A stretch of 64,000 bases of DNA from assembly GCA_005809105.1 (NCBI GenBank), contig SYLI01000066.1, forward strand, positions 1 through 64,000, read 5' to 3'. The translations under genes were made by a program, and so were the position numbers. The notes under the pieces were generated by a model. It searched no databases, had not been told where the DNA came from, and saw nothing but the letters and a program-made list of their open reading frames with translations. This document shows positions 7,611-17,807 of the stretch, one piece after another; the stretch's first letter is position 1; every line of letters starts with the position of its first letter. This DNA is from Verrucomicrobiales bacterium (GTDB lineage: Bacteria; Verrucomicrobiota; Verrucomicrobiia; Limisphaerales; UBA1100).

Positions 7611-9326
7611 GTGATTCATCGCTGCATTGAGAAGAGGCTTCAAGCAGCCGTGAGCGCCGTGGTGCCGGAGGCCGACACGCGGCGCGTTCTCGTGCGGCCG
7701 TGCCCTGAGCCAAAGCACGGCGACTATCAGGCCAATGCCCTGATGATGCTGGCCAGACAACACCGGCTTAACCCACGCGAATTGGCGGAGAAGGTCGTCG
7801 CTGCACTGGATGTTTCAAGCTGGTGCGAGCAGGTGACTGTGGCCGGGCCGGGCTTCATCAACTTTCGTCTCTCGGGAAGCGCGCTCAATGCCCGCTTGCA
7901 GCACGTGCTGGGTTCCGGCGGCAGCTTCGTGGAAGCCACTGCAGAGCCTCGCACGGTGGTGATCGACTTTAGCTCGCCCAATGTGGCCAAGCCCATGCAC
8001 GTGGGCCACATTCGCTCCACCATTTTGGGCGACGCGCTGGCGCGGGTGTTCCGCAGGCTCGGCCACCGCGTGATCACCGATAACCACATCGGTGACTGGG
8101 GCACCCAGTTTGGGATGTTGATCGTGGGGTGGCGTACGCTTCTCAACGAAGAGGCCTTGCAACGCGATCCCATCGCAGAATTGGAGCGGCTCTATCAGGC
8201 GGTCAACCATGCCGCAAAGGAAGACGGCAGTGTGCGTGATCAGGCGCGCGCCCAGCTCGTGAAGCTTCAGGGGGGCGACCTTGAAAACCTCTCCATCTGG
8301 CGGCGCATGCAGGCGCTCTCGCAGTCCCAGTTTGATTCGGTGTACGCGCGGCTTGGCATCCGCTTCGACCACACCTTGGGAGAAAGCTTTTACAATGACC
8401 AGTTGGCTGGCGTGCTGGGCGAGCTGTCTCGCGCAGGCATTTCAGAAGAAAGCGACGGCGCGCAAGTGGTCTTCTTCAGGGATCACTCCACGTTGCATGA
8501 CAAGCCCGCACTCATCCGCAAGAGCGACGGCGCCGCCAACTATTGTACCACCGATCTGGCCACGCTGCGCCACCGCGTGAAGCAATGGCAGGCGGATGAA
8601 ATTCTCTATGTCACCGACGGCCGGCAGCAGCTGCACTTCCAGCAGGTGTTTGCCATCTTTGGGAAATGGCATCCGGCCTGCGCGGCCAAGTTGGAGCACG
8701 TCTGGTTTGGATCGATCCTCGGTCCCGACGGAAAGCCCTTCAAGACTCGCGAAGGCGAGGTGGTGAAACTGACGGCCCTGCTGGATGAGGCCGAGTCGCG
8801 CGCGCTGGCGGCCGTGACGGAAAAGAACGGGGAGCTGCCGCCGACGCAGCGGATTGAGATCGCGCGCGCCGTTGGGCTCGGGGCGTTAAAGTACGCCGAC
8901 CTTTCCAACAATCGCCAGAGCGACTACGTCTTTGACTGGGACAAGATGCTCTCACTCCAAGGCAACACCGCGCCCTACCTCCAATACGCCTGCACGCGGG
9001 TGCGCGGCATCTTCCGGCGGGGAGAAATGCCCGACACCCAAGGCGCAACCCTGGCGCTGGCCGCACCGCAGGAGTTGGCTCTGGCCAAGCGGCTGCTCAA
9101 TTTTGGCTTGGTGTTGGAAATGGTCGCGGCCGAATACCGTCCCAACTATCTCTGCTCCTACCTCTACGATTTGGCTGGCGACTTCACCGCGTTCTACGAG
9201 GCCTGCCCGGTGTTGAAGGCCCCGCCAGTGGAAAGGCAGTCGCGCCTCGCGCTCTGCAAACTCACCAGCCTCGTGCTGCGGGAAGGGCTTGATCTCTTGG
9301 GAATCGAAGTGCCCGACCAGATGTAG
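7611..9326 (+). CDS. argS: Arginyl-tRNA synthetase
   Basis: This class I aminoacyl-tRNA synthetase charges tRNA-Arg. At 571 residues it is normal length. The N-terminal additive domain comes first, then FSSPNVAKPMHVGHIRST at about residues 120-137 with HVGH as the HIGH signature, then DNHIGDWGTQFG. The KMSKS loop is degenerate (GPDGKPFKTREGEVV), as in most ArgRS. The C-terminal DALR anticodon domain ends LDLLGIEVPDQM. Translation starts at GTG 7611. The 3' end is 9 bp from the convergent coaB stop. Confidence 0.97.
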   Translation: MIHRCIEKRLQAAVSAVVPEADTRRVLVRPCPEPKHGDYQANALMMLARQHRLNPRELAEKVVAALDVSSWCEQVTVAGPGFINFRLSGSALNARLQHVLGSGGSFVEATAEPRTVVIDFSSPNVAKPMHVGHIRSTILGDALARVFRRLGHRVITDNHIGDWGTQFGMLIVGWRTLLNEEALQRDPIAELERLYQAVNHAAKEDGSVRDQARAQLVKLQGGDLENLSIWRRMQALSQSQFDSVYARLGIRFDHTLGESFYNDQLAGVLGELSRAGISEESDGAQVVFFRDHSTLHDKPALIRKSDGAANYCTTDLATLRHRVKQWQADEILYVTDGRQQLHFQQVFAIFGKWHPACAAKLEHVWFGSILGPDGKPFKTREGEVVKLTALLDEAESRALAAVTEKNGELPPTQRIEIARAVGLGALKYADLSNNRQSDYVFDWDKMLSLQGNTAPYLQYACTRVRGIFRRGEMPDTQGATLALAAPQELALAKRLLNFGLVLEMVAAEYRPNYLCSYLYDLAGDFTAFYEACPVLKAPPVERQSRLALCKLTSLVLREGLDLLGIEVPDQM

Positions 9327-9335
9327 CTTTTTAGA

Positions 9336-9992
9336 TCAGGTGCGGGTGTTGAGGAGCCCAAGCAGTTCGCGAAAGAGCCGCGTCGGGTTTGGCGCATGCC
9401 GCATCTCCCGGCGGGTGACGACTCCAAAGCCTTCGCCGTAAGCCGGACCGTTCACCACGCAGACATCGGTCTTGTTTCGGACAAGCTGCGAGCGGCCCTC
9501 GCTCAAGGCATCGGCGGCTTGGCCCTCCACTTCAAACTTCCAGCCCACCAGCAACGCCGAGGGGAACCATCTTCGCAGTGATCCAATGAGCTTGGGCGCG
9601 GGAACCAAGCGCAACCAATAGCCTTCCGTGCGCGTGGGAAGTTTCCGTTCCTTTTCAATCCGTGGCGAAAGACGCAGTGGGCCTGCCGGTCGCACGCCTG
9701 CCACACGAAAATCGGCCACAGCGGCCGCATGGAACACGCCGCCAATTTCCGACTGGGCATTTTCACGAAGCCGTTCCTTGAGATCGGCACTGGTGGAGAA
9801 GCGAACGATCTCGATCGCAGCCGAACGAGGCCGGTGGAGCGCCGTATCAGAAAGCAGCAACGTCACTCGATGGCCGCCGCGCACCAGCGAGTCGGCTAGA
9901 GCGCAGCCGAGCCTGCCCGTCGAATGGTTGGTGATCCTGCGGACTTCATCGATGGGTTCGAAGGCAGGGCCTGCCGTGACGACGCAGTGCAC
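9336..9992 (-). CDS. coaB: Phosphopantothenoylcysteine synthetase (CoaB domain only)
   Basis: This is a stand-alone CoaB (DFP C-terminal) protein of about 218 residues that joins 4'-phosphopantothenate and cysteine in CoA synthesis. Motifs: CVVTAGPAFEPIDEVRRITN, STGRLGCALAD, FHAAAVADF, KLIGSLRRWFP, LLVGWKFEVEG and RNKTDVCVVNGP. In most bacteria this domain is fused to the CoaC decarboxylase; no CoaC domain is present here. I prefer the GTG start at 9992, because upstream lies an AT-rich promoter-like stretch and the family begins just before the VTAG motif. ATG at 10064 is the alternative. It is convergent with argS and divergent from the Hsp70 gene. Confidence 0.85.
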   Translation of the reverse strand: MHCVVTAGPAFEPIDEVRRITNHSTGRLGCALADSLVRGGHRVTLLLSDTALHRPRSAAIEIVRFSTSADLKERLRENAQSEIGGVFHAAAVADFRVAGVRPAGPLRLSPRIEKERKLPTRTEGYWLRLVPAPKLIGSLRRWFPSALLVGWKFEVEGQAADALSEGRSQLVRNKTDVCVVNGPAYGEGFGVVTRREMRHAPNPTRLFRELLGLLNTRT

Positions 9993-10011
9993 GCAACGAA
10001 GGCTATCGGAG

Positions 10012-10040
10012 TTGGAGACGCACTCACAGGGAATTGTAAA
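10012..10040 (+). promoter_or_regulatory. Probable promoter of the Hsp70 gene in an AT-rich island
   Basis: TTGGAG and TGTAAA are spaced 17 bp apart, about 35 bp before ATG 10076. The surrounding segment (about 10031-10052) is strikingly AT-rich for this GC-rich window. The minus strand of the same island contains TACAAT, which could serve coaB. Motif-based only. Confidence 0.35.
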
Positions 10041-10075
10041 TAAGGCAATTCTGTGGCGTTGCATTGGCGGGTGCG

Positions 10076-11983
10076 ATGGGCAGAGTGCGGGGCGTGGACG
10101 ACATTGTCGGCATCGATTTGGGGACGACCAATTCCGCCGTGGCCCTCGTGGAAGCGGGCATTCCCGGCATTCTTGCCTCGAGCCAGGGAGAGCGCCTGCT
10201 GCCGTCGATTGTCCGCTATCACGCCGGCCGGGCCGTGAGCGTGGGCGTGGAGGCGCGCCGCAGCTTGGCAGCGCATCCAGCCGACACTGTTGTCTCGGTG
10301 AAGCGCTACATGGGCCGCGATCGTGGCGATGCTCCGCCAGCGGTGGCACTGGGTGAACGCGATGGGCGGCTGGCCATTCTGGCGGGGGGCGCGAGCCATC
10401 TGCCCGAGGAAGTCTCGGCGGAAATTCTGCGCGATCTCAAGGCGCGCGCGGAGGGTGCGCTTGGCCGCCCTGTGCAGCGCGCGGTGATCACGGTTCCCGC
10501 CTACTTCAATCACGCACAGCGTGAGGCAACCAAGCGTGCCGGCGAACTCGCCGGTTGGGTCGTTGAGCGCGTGCTCAACGAGCCCACGGCAGCGGCGCTG
10601 GCGTACGGCTTGAGCCGCCTGCGGGAGCGCTCCAAGCTCGCGGTGTACGATCTGGGAGGCGGCACCTTTGACCTCTCGCTTCTGGAACTTCGCGAGGGTG
10701 TTTTCGAAGTGAGGGCCACGCACGGTGACACCTGTCTGGGAGGCGACGACATCGACCAGGCGCTCGGCGGTTGGCTGGCCGAGCGCATCGCCGCGTCGGG
10801 CGGGCCTTCTGACATGAATGATCCGGCGACCTCGACCCGAGTGCGCATGGCAGCCGAGGCGGCGAAGGTGGCGCTCTCCAGCGCGGTGGAAACGGAAATT
10901 GTTCTGCCGTTTCTAGTTGAGCAGTTCCACTTTCACTGCGTGCTCACCCGTGAGGAATTGGAGAAAATCGCCAGGCCCATCATCGATAAGACCCGCGCTC
11001 ATTGCAGGCAGGCGCTCTCGGACGCGGGATGGACGGCGACGGATCTGGATCAGGTCATCCTGGTTGGCGGACAGACGCGGATGCCCTTGGTGCGGCGGCT
11101 GGTGGCGGAGTGGTTTCAATGCGCGGATGGTGCCCAGTTTGGTGCGGTGCGCGGAAATCTTTCCATGAGCGATGCCGACCGGCGCGGACCCATGCTCAAC
11201 ACCTCGCAGCACCCGGAGGAAGCCGTGGCATTGGGTGCCGCCATCCAAGGTGCCATCCTCTCCGGGTCGCTCAATGACGTGCTCCTGCTTGATGTCACCC
11301 CGCTGTCGCTGGGGATTGAAACCTTCGGTGGTTTGATGAATGTGTTGATTCCTCGCAACACGACCATTCCAACCAAGGCGGGGGAGCTCTTCACCAACGC
11401 CGTGGATGGGCAGCGCGAGCTGCTCGTGCACGTGCTGCAGGGCGAACGCGAGCGAGCGCGTGACAACTGGACGCTGGGGCGGTTCACCCTCTCCTTCGAT
11501 CCGGCACCGCGCGGGGCGGCACGGGTGGGGGTGCAGTTCGAACTGGACGCCGATGGGCTGCTCCATGTTCTGGCTCGTGACACGCGGACCGGTTGCGAGA
11601 AGCGGCTCACCATCAAGTCGGCGGTGGATGTGGAGGACACGAAGGTGCAGCAGATGGTGGAGGAGTCGGTGGAGCACGCCCTTGCGGATTGGGACGCGCG
11701 TCGGTGGGTGGAGGCATCGATGCGGGGACGAGAGGCGGCTGCCGCGGCGCGTCAGGCGCTCGGCGAAATGCAGGCCGAACTTCCCGAGGAGGTGCGCTCT
11801 CGCGTCGTGCGATCGGTGGAGGCGGTGGAATCAGTGCTGGCGGCCGGGGGTGAGGATGCCGGTGATCTGATCCTGCTGCAGTCTGCCCTAAAGCAGTTGG
11901 ACGAGGACACCACGCCGCTGGCTGATCTGCTCGTGGAGCGCGCGATGGACGAACTCCTGCGAAGGCGGGGAGCGCTGCGCTAG
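10076..11983 (+). CDS. Hsp70-family chaperone (DnaK/HscA-like)
   Basis: This is an about 635-residue Hsp70 with the ATPase signatures [16 protein letters not shown] near the N-terminus, [16 protein letters not shown], and [18 protein letters not shown] substrate-binding domain starts near [16 protein letters not shown], followed by a short helical lid that ends without the acidic EEVD-like tail. The segment between the first strands and [13 protein letters not shown] is compact. It begins at ATG 10076 (TTG 10064 in the track is less likely). No dnaJ, grpE or isc genes are in the window, so it is probably a paralog such as HscA or an Hsp70 with a private partner. Its stop shares a CTAG with infC. 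Confidence 0.88.
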   Translation: MGRVRGVDDIVGIDLGTTNSAVALVEAGIPGILASSQGERLLPSIVRYHAGRAVSVGVEARRSLAAHPADTVVSVKRYMGRDRGDAPPAVALGERDGRLAILAGGASHLPEEVSAEILRDLKARAEGALGRPVQRAVITVPAYFNHAQREATKRAGELAGWVVERVLNEPTAAALAYGLSRLRERSKLAVYDLGGGTFDLSLLELREGVFEVRATHGDTCLGGDDIDQALGGWLAERIAASGGPSDMNDPATSTRVRMAAEAAKVALSSAVETEIVLPFLVEQFHFHCVLTREELEKIARPIIDKTRAHCRQALSDAGWTATDLDQVILVGGQTRMPLVRRLVAEWFQCADGAQFGAVRGNLSMSDADRRGPMLNTSQHPEEAVALGAAIQGAILSGSLNDVLLLDVTPLSLGIETFGGLMNVLIPRNTTIPTKAGELFTNAVDGQRELLVHVLQGERERARDNWTLGRFTLSFDPAPRGAARVGVQFELDADGLLHVLARDTRTGCEKRLTIKSAVDVEDTKVQQMVEESVEHALADWDARRWVEASMRGREAAAAARQALGEMQAELPEEVRSRVVRSVEAVESVLAAGGEDAGDLILLQSALKQLDEDTTPLADLLVERAMDELLRRRGALR

Positions 11984-12696
11984 GCCCCCGGTGCTTTGGG
12001 CTTTGTGGCGGGCACCGACAGATTGGCGAAGGGCGTGTTCAAACCTGATGCAGGCGTGCCATTGGCGCGTTCCGGGCGCGGGGGTGTGGCGGGATGATTG
12101 GCCGCCTCCGGTTTGGCGTTGGGTGAAGCGTTGGGCTTGGCGCGTTGCGAGGGCGGGATGGGGGTGATGAGCACCGTGATGCCGCGGCCCACCTTTCGAG
12201 GGGCGCCGTCGGACTTTCCATAGGCCACCAGCTCATTGACGAACTTGCCCATCGTCTGGTGGCCAAATTCCTGGTGGGCATTCTCGCGTCCACGGAAGCG
12301 CAGGCTGACCCGCACCTTGTTCCCCTCATTGAGAAACTCGACGGCGTGTTGCAGCCGGTACTCAAAATCGTGCGGGTCAGTGAAGGGTCGCAGCTGGATC
12401 TCCTTCACCTTCATCACATGCTGGTGCTTCTTGACATCCGACTCCTTCTTGGCGAGTTCGTACTTGTACTTTCCGAAATTGACGATGCGACAAACCGGCG
12501 GGCTGGCGGTCGCGGCGATTTCCACCAGATCCATCCCATGATCGCGGGCCATCTGGATGGCCACACGGGTGGGATGAACCCCCAATTGCTTTCCGTCGTT
12601 GGTGACGACGCGAACCTCGGGAACGCGGATTCGTTCGTTGGTTCGGATGAAGAAGCCTGGAGGGTGACTCTGCCTAGAGTTGAAGGGGCGACTCAA
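11980..12696 (-). CDS. infC: Translation initiation factor IF-3 with Pro/Ala-rich C-terminal tail
   Basis: IF-3 binds the 30S subunit and checks start-codon pairing. The N-domain ([22 protein letters not shown]), linker ([28 protein letters not shown]) and C-domain ([34 protein letters not shown]) are intact. About 60 further residues rich in Pro, Ala and Asn follow the C-domain. The only standard in-frame start upstream is TTG 12696; an ATC at 12648, just before RTNER, is where IF-3 often starts, and infC is known for rare start codons. rpmI and rplT, its usual partners, are not adjacent. The stop overlaps the Hsp70 gene stop in CTAG. Confidence 0.95.
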   Translation of the reverse strand: MSRPFNSRQSHPPGFFIRTNERIRVPEVRVVTNDGKQLGVHPTRVAIQMARDHGMDLVEIAATASPPVCRIVNFGKYKYELAKKESDVKKHQHVMKVKEIQLRPFTDPHDFEYRLQHAVEFLNEGNKVRVSLRFRGRENAHQEFGHQTMGKFVNELVAYGKSDGAPRKVGRGITVLITPIPPSQRAKPNASPNAKPEAANHPATPPRPERANGTPASGLNTPFANLSVPATKPKAPGA

Positions 12697-12856
12697 TGCG
12701 ACCTTGGGTTTCGATTCTCACTCATCGGTTTGGCGCCAGACATCCAAGCCGGCATGGGCGCAATAATGATGGGAAGCCTCGCGCTGGCAAGTGAATTATC
12801 CTCCTGAGAAAAACCTCGTCGCCGACGTGTCACGCAAGCTACTTTCGCCGGCCTCT

Positions 12857-14071
12857 ATGGCGACACTCAATCCCTTTTGCGCCCTGCGTCCCGCGCCCGA
12901 ATTGGCCGCGCGCATCGCCGCGCCGCCCTACGATGTGGTGTCCGCCGACGAAGCCCGCGACCTGGCTGCCGGCAATCCGCTCTGTTTCCTGCGCGTGGGC
13001 CGGCCTGAAATCGACCTTCCCCCCGCCACGGATCCGCACGCGCCCGAGGTCTACGAGAAGGGCGCGGAGAATTTCCAGGCGATGCAGGCGCAGGGGAGCC
13101 TTCGCCGCGATGCCTTGCCGGGGTTCTACCTGTATCGTCAGATCATGGACGCGCACGTTCAGGTGGGCCTGGTGGCGGCCGCCAGCTGCCAGGAATATCT
13201 CGAGGGCTCCATCAAGAAGCACGAGCTTACCCGCGTGGACAAGGAAGATGACCGGGTGCGCCACATCGAGTGCCTCAACAGCCAGACCGGGCCGGTGTTC
13301 CTGACCTACCGCGGGCAGAAGTCGTTCGACGATTTCATCGCAGCCAGGATTGCATCCAGCCCGGACACCGATTTCGTCGCAGCCGATGGCGTGCGTCACA
13401 CGACGTGGACCCTCGCCGCCCCGGGGGAAATTGCCCGGGTGCGCGCCACGTTCGCCGGCATCGGGCCGGTGTACATCGCCGACGGGCACCACCGCAGCGC
13501 CGCTGCCGCGCGAGTGTTCAAGGCGCGTGGGGGGCGGGGGGCCAGCGGGCAGTTTCTGGCCGTGCTTTTCCCGCACGACCAACTGCGGATCCTCCCCTAC
13601 AACCGCGCCGTGAAAGACCTGCACGGCCTCTGCGCCGCTGCATTTCTTAAAAAGTTGGAGGCCGTGTTTGAAGTGGCACCGGGCGCAGCGCAGCCCCAGG
13701 AGGCTCACACCCTCTGCCTGTATATCGAGGGCCATTGGCGGGCGTTAAGATTCCGCCGGCAATTGCTGCAAGGCACCGATGCCCTCGAGTCCCTCGACGT
13801 GTCCTTGTTGCAGCGGCACGTGCTGGCGCCGATGCTGGGAATCGACGATCCCCGGACCAGCACGCGCATCGAATTTGTGGGCGGGATTCGGGGGACCTCG
13901 TTTTTGGAACAGCGGGTCGACTCGGGTGCGGCCGCCTGCGCCTTTTCCCTGTTCCCCACCAGCATTCTGGAGCTCATGCGCATTGCCGACGAGGGGGCAA
14001 TCATGCCTCCCAAGAGCACGTGGTTTGAACCCAAGCTGCGCGACGGCCTCTTCTGCCACATGCTCGACTGA
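12857..14071 (+). CDS. DUF1015 family protein (SerK-related)
   Basis: From ATG 12857 the protein has 404 residues and starts with the typical family opening: [27 protein letters not shown]. Other landmarks are [29 protein letters not shown], and [15 protein letters not shown], the conserved DGHHR segment. DUF1015 includes an archaeal ADP-dependent free-serine kinase (SerK), so a small-molecule kinase role is possible, but bacterial members are mostly uncharacterised. It is divergent from infC and lies 61 bp upstream of argG. The longer track ORF adds an N-terminal piece unlike the family. Confidence 0.82.
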   Translation: MATLNPFCALRPAPELAARIAAPPYDVVSADEARDLAAGNPLCFLRVGRPEIDLPPATDPHAPEVYEKGAENFQAMQAQGSLRRDALPGFYLYRQIMDAHVQVGLVAAASCQEYLEGSIKKHELTRVDKEDDRVRHIECLNSQTGPVFLTYRGQKSFDDFIAARIASSPDTDFVAADGVRHTTWTLAAPGEIARVRATFAGIGPVYIADGHHRSAAAARVFKARGGRGASGQFLAVLFPHDQLRILPYNRAVKDLHGLCAAAFLKKLEAVFEVAPGAAQPQEAHTLCLYIEGHWRALRFRRQLLQGTDALESLDVSLLQRHVLAPMLGIDDPRTSTRIEFVGGIRGTSFLEQRVDSGAAACAFSLFPTSILELMRIADEGAIMPPKSTWFEPKLRDGLFCHMLD

Positions 14072-14132
14072 GCTTCATTCCGGCGATTCTGCTTGGCAGC
14101 GCGCCGGCTTGGCTCTAATCCCCACGCACGAG

Positions 14133-15395
14133 ATGAAAATTGTGTTGGCATATTCCGGGGGACTGGACACCTCGGTCCTGTTGTCATGGATTCGGGAGAC
14201 GTACCAAGCCCAGATGATCGCCTTCTGCGCCGACATCGGCCAGGAGGAGGAGCTGCGCGGGCTTGAGAAGAAGGCGAAGGGCACCGGCGCCGCCCAGGTG
14301 TACATCGACGACCTGCAGGAGGAATTTGCGCGCGACTTCATCTTTCCCATGCTGCGCGCAGGCGCGGTGTACGAGGGACAGTACTTTCTGGGCACTAGCA
14401 TCGCGCGGCCGCTGATTGCCCAGCGCATGATCGACATCGCCCGCCGTGAGGGCGCCGATGCGATCGCCCATGGCGCCACGGGCAAGGGCAACGACCAGGT
14501 GCGATTTGAGCTCACGGCCGCGGCGCTCGCGCCCGAACTGGCCATCATCGCACCTTGGCGTGACGAACGCTTTCGAAACCAGTTTCCCGGTCGTCAGGAG
14601 ATGATTGACTACTGTGCCGCCAAACGAATCCCGGTGCAGGCCAGCGCGAAAAAGCCCTTCTCGATGGATCGCAACCTTCTCCACATCTCCTACGAGGCGG
14701 GGATTCTGGAGGATCCCTGGTTTGACGCCGGCGATCCGCGGCATCGCGGCTACTTCACCACGCTCTCAGTCCTTCCCGAACAGGCGCCGGACAAGCCGGA
14801 AATGGTGACGCTGGAATATGAGCGCGGTGATTGCATCGCCGTCAATGGCAGGAAGCTGGCGCCACTGGGCGTGATGCGCGCGCTCAACAAGCTGGGTGGC
14901 AAGCATGGAGTGGGCCGCGTGGACATGGTGGAAAACCGGTTCGTCGGCATGAAAAGCCGGGGAGTGTACGAGACGCCCGGAGGGGCCATCCTGCAATTTG
15001 CGCACCGCCAGATGGAGAGCCTGACGATGGACCGCGAGGTGATGCACCTGCGCGACTCACTCATCCCGCGCTACTCGGAATTGGTCTACTACGGTTTCTG
15101 GTTCTCGCCGGAGCGACTGGCACTGCAGGCTTTGGTGGAGGAGTCGCAGCGCCATGTTTCAGGAACGGTGCGCGTGAAGCTCTACAAGGGCGGCCTCCAT
15201 GCCGCGGGGCGCAAGAGCGGTGTGAGCCTTTACAACCCGCACATCGCCACGATGGAGGCCGATCCCACCAAGGCGTACAATCAGGATGACGCCACGGGGT
15301 TCATCCGCCTCAACGGGCTGCGATTGAGGGTGAACTCCGCCGTCCACGGCGCCAACCACCTGCGCCCGCGCCGCGAGCGTCCCCGCGCCCGCTAG
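14133..15395 (+). CDS. argG: Argininosuccinate synthase
   Basis: ArgG condenses citrulline and aspartate using ATP in arginine synthesis. Starting at ATG 14133 the protein is 420 residues, the family norm. The ATP-binding motif [16 protein letters not shown] opens the protein. [40 protein letters not shown] and [19 protein letters not shown] are canonical. No other arg gene is nearby apart from argS. The stop TAG overlaps the convergent exbD stop in a shared CTAG. Confidence 0.97.
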   Translation: MKIVLAYSGGLDTSVLLSWIRETYQAQMIAFCADIGQEEELRGLEKKAKGTGAAQVYIDDLQEEFARDFIFPMLRAGAVYEGQYFLGTSIARPLIAQRMIDIARREGADAIAHGATGKGNDQVRFELTAAALAPELAIIAPWRDERFRNQFPGRQEMIDYCAAKRIPVQASAKKPFSMDRNLLHISYEAGILEDPWFDAGDPRHRGYFTTLSVLPEQAPDKPEMVTLEYERGDCIAVNGRKLAPLGVMRALNKLGGKHGVGRVDMVENRFVGMKSRGVYETPGGAILQFAHRQMESLTMDREVMHLRDSLIPRYSELVYYGFWFSPERLALQALVEESQRHVSGTVRVKLYKGGLHAAGRKSGVSLYNPHIATMEADPTKAYNQDDATGFIRLNGLRLRVNSAVHGANHLRPRRERPRAR

Positions 15396-15814
15396 GGGCC
15401 GATCGGCAACACCTTGCTTTCGATGTGGGCGACCTTGGCGGCCTTCGCCGCGTCCCACACACGGATAATCTCGCCGTAGGGCGCGTCGCGGTCGGCCTGA
15501 ATCTGCAGCGCAATCTGGGGCGTTGCCTGTACGCGCCGCGTGAGTTCCTGCTCCAGCTGCTGGGGATTCACCGGCTTGCTGTCGATGTGGATGTGGGGCT
15601 TCTCCCTGCCCACCACGACAATCACCGGTGCCGGCCCGGCCGCTCCTTTTTTGCTGCCCTGCTTGGACTCGGGCAGCACGAGCTTGATGGTGAGCTGGTG
15701 CTCGCGAAAGGTCGTGCTGACGACCAGAAAGATGAGCACCACCATCAGCACGTCAATCAACGAGACGATGATGATGGCGGGCGTGGAGCGTCGCTTGTGA
15801 CTCTGGAAGCGCAT
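15392..15814 (-). CDS. exbD: ExbD/TolR-type biopolymer transport protein
   Basis: A single-pass inner-membrane protein of 140 residues. The N-terminus ([29 protein letters not shown]) includes the transmembrane helix with the conserved aspartate in SLIDVLMV, which carries protons with ExbB. The periplasmic part contains [11 protein letters not shown] and [18 protein letters not shown]. It lies 9 bp after exbB and ends the tonB-exbB-exbD-like operon. Its stop overlaps that of argG. Confidence 0.9.
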   Translation of the reverse strand: MRFQSHKRRSTPAIIIVSLIDVLMVVLIFLVVSTTFREHQLTIKLVLPESKQGSKKGAAGPAPVIVVVGREKPHIHIDSKPVNPQQLEQELTRRVQATPQIALQIQADRDAPYGEIIRVWDAAKAAKVAHIESKVLPIGP

Positions 15815-15823
15815 GGGGCCCTT

Positions 15824-16591
15824 TTAGCGTGAGCGGTATTGCTGCCGCAGAAACTCGTCGAGCAGGTTCTCCATTTCCACGGAGAGGGTCTCGATGCGCT
15901 TGTTAAAATAGCTCCATCCCGCCAGCGAGGGGATGGCCACCACCAGACCCAGCAGCGTGGCATTGAGGGCGATGCTGATGCCTTGCGCAAACAGCCCGGT
16001 GTTGTGGCCTTCGCCCGCGCCGCCCATGCCCTTGAAGAGGACAATCAGGCCGAAAATGGTGCCCACGAGTCCCAACAGGGGCGCGATGCCCGTGAAGATT
16101 TCCAACGCCACCATCCGGCGCTCCAGCACCGTGATCTCCTGCCGTGCCCGCGTCTGGAGGGCCTCGGCGTTTTCCTGTCGCGAAAGGTGTAAATGGTCGA
16201 TCGCATAACCCAGCAGCCGCCCGTAGGTGGAATTGCTTTGGTTGCAGAGGGCGCGCAGCGCAGGAATCTGGTCGGGTTCCTTGGTGTGGCGCTGGCCGAT
16301 GACGACATCGGGTGGAATCACGCGCTTGGCTTGCAGCACGATGGCCCGCTCGATGATGAAGGAAAGGCTGACGATCGAGATGATTCCCAGCAGCCCCACC
16401 ACGACGACTTCCATCGGCGTCATCTTGGCCTCCTCCTGCGGCTTGGGGGCGGCGGCTTCAGCCGTGTTGTTCCCAGCCGGGGCAGCGCCTGCGGCGGGCC
16501 CGGCGCTCGCTTTCATGGGCAGGGCCGTCGCAGCGAGCAGCATCGTGGTGGCCAGAAGCCGGGGCAGGTGTCGTCGGAGGGCGTGGAACAT
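15824..16591 (-). CDS. exbB: MotA/TolQ/ExbB proton-channel protein with cleavable N-terminal extension
   Basis: The 255-residue protein starts at ATG 16591 with a signal-like segment (LLATTMLLAATALPMKASA) and an Ala/Pro-rich periplasmic stretch. The first ExbB helix is VVVGLLGIISIVSLSFII. The conserved channel part is GIAPLLGLVGTIFGLIVLFKGM plus IALNATLLGLVVAIPSLAGWSYFNKRI. This N-terminal extension is seen in a subset of ExbB proteins. Start 16591 lies 5 bp after the TonB-like stop; the longer track start would overlap it by 40 bp. Confidence 0.9.
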   Translation of the reverse strand: MFHALRRHLPRLLATTMLLAATALPMKASAGPAAGAAPAGNNTAEAAAPKPQEEAKMTPMEVVVVGLLGIISIVSLSFIIERAIVLQAKRVIPPDVVIGQRHTKEPDQIPALRALCNQSNSTYGRLLGYAIDHLHLSRQENAEALQTRARQEITVLERRMVALEIFTGIAPLLGLVGTIFGLIVLFKGMGGAGEGHNTGLFAQGISIALNATLLGLVVAIPSLAGWSYFNKRIETLSVEMENLLDEFLRQQYRSR

Positions 16592-16596
16592 GGTTT

Positions 16597-17694
16597 TTAG
16601 TGGGGTACGATGATGAGGTGGAAGGAGATTCGGCACTTGCGCCGGTCGGCGCCAATTTCGCGGCGCACACTTTCTGGCCAGCGCCCATAGGGCTGCGGCA
16701 CCTGGATGGACTCCACACAGAGGTGTCGGGGCAGCGCGGACGGATCGGCTGTGGCGACAGGTGTAAAATCGGTGGTCACGGCGCGCAAGTTTCGGATGGC
16801 GCCGTCGGCCGTCTGGTCAAAGTCCACCACGACGACGAAGGGTTCATGGATGCGATGCTCACCCAGCAGTCGAATCCACTGCAGGTAGATGGCGGTGAGC
16901 ATCCGGTCGTCGTATGCACCGCGGGTGAAGCCCTCGGTTTCCAGCCGGAGCGGTCCCTGCCGGGCGTTGCCACCGGCCGCAGGCGCGGGCGTCGATCCCA
17001 CCGAAACGGGTAGCCGGGATTTGGCCTGGGAGAGGATCGGGTTGATGGGGGGGCCTGAGGGCTCGGGCGCGCTTTCAGGCAAGGGCGGCAATTGGGCTGC
17101 GGGCAGCGACGCCATGCGCGGCTCGTTCAAGCGGCCGAGGGGTTCCGACGGGGTGGAAAGCCGGGGTGATTCTGAAAGGGTGGGCTGAAGTGCAGGCCGG
17201 GCCGGCTCAACCGAAGCAACCAGTGCGGGAAAGCGTGGCGCCGTCGCAATGGTGCGAGGCTGCGATTGGGGCGCTGCGTGGGGCAGGGGAGGGCGTGGTG
17301 CAACCACAGGAGGCGCGGCGGCAATCTTGGGAAGCGTGGCCATCACCGGCAGGAACGCTGAAGGAGATTTGCTCCTTGGTGAAGAGGTTTTGGAAACCGG
17401 GTCCGGGCTGCTTGCCGCGCTATTTTGGGCGGCATAATGCGCTGCGTCCTTGGGGCGCGGAGCAGGGGGGCTGTCGGGGGAAACCTTGATGAAAGTTTGC
17501 GCCGGTGGCAGCAACGTGATGGTCAGTTCCGGCAATTCAGTTTTTTGCAGCAACGTGGAAACAGGGGGCTCGTGGAACCAAGCGAGGCCAACGCCCGCCA
17601 GACACACGTGGAGGGCCAGCGATCCGGCGGTGGCCAGTTTGGACCGATAGCGTCCCCAATCAACCGGGGTTCGGTGTGGGAAATGGCGCCCCAT
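16597..17694 (-). CDS. TonB-like energy transducer with long Pro-rich linker
   Basis: The protein has about 365 residues from ATG 17694. A single transmembrane segment near residues 20-40 (LATAGSLALHVCLAGVGLAWF) is followed by a Pro/Ala/Ser-rich region of roughly 200 residues that would span the periplasm. The C-terminal domain of about 110 residues (YDDRMLTAIYLQWIRLLGEHRI ... FVVVVDFDQTADGAIRNLRAV) resembles a TonB-C-like fold but is divergent. Its position directly before exbB and exbD supports a role in energising outer-membrane receptors or an alternative PMF-driven system. No TonB-dependent receptor lies in the window. Confidence 0.7.
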   Translation of the reverse strand: MGRHFPHRTPVDWGRYRSKLATAGSLALHVCLAGVGLAWFHEPPVSTLLQKTELPELTITLLPPAQTFIKVSPDSPPAPRPKDAAHYAAQNSAASSPDPVSKTSSPRSKSPSAFLPVMATLPKIAAAPPVVAPRPPLPHAAPQSQPRTIATAPRFPALVASVEPARPALQPTLSESPRLSTPSEPLGRLNEPRMASLPAAQLPPLPESAPEPSGPPINPILSQAKSRLPVSVGSTPAPAAGGNARQGPLRLETEGFTRGAYDDRMLTAIYLQWIRLLGEHRIHEPFVVVVDFDQTADGAIRNLRAVTTDFTPVATADPSALPRHLCVESIQVPQPYGRWPESVRREIGADRRKCRISFHLIIVPH

Positions 17695-17770
17695 CTGCGA
17701 GGAGGAGCGTGCCGCAAAGGAATGGGCGGCGCAACGATTAGTTGGGGAGCAGTTGTTCAGAGACAAAGGA

Positions 17771-17803
17771 TTGCCCGCGGCAGCCGGTGCGGTATTTTCT
17801 CCC
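17771..17803 (+). promoter_or_regulatory. Promoter-like element before apaG (recurrent motif copy 1)
   Basis: TTGCCC, 16 bp, then TATTTTCTCCC lies immediately before ATG 17808. Very similar elements precede parA (22803-22835) and the MFS gene (59365-59395), which suggests a shared promoter or regulator site. The short distance to the ATG implies a leaderless or near-leaderless transcript. Confidence 0.4.
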
Positions 17804-17807
17804 TCAC

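Noticed and set aside
13779-14132. N-terminal extension of argG in the track ORF
   Set aside because: Overlaps the DUF1015 gene and does not resemble ArgG; the canonical [10 protein letters not shown] start follows ATG 14133.
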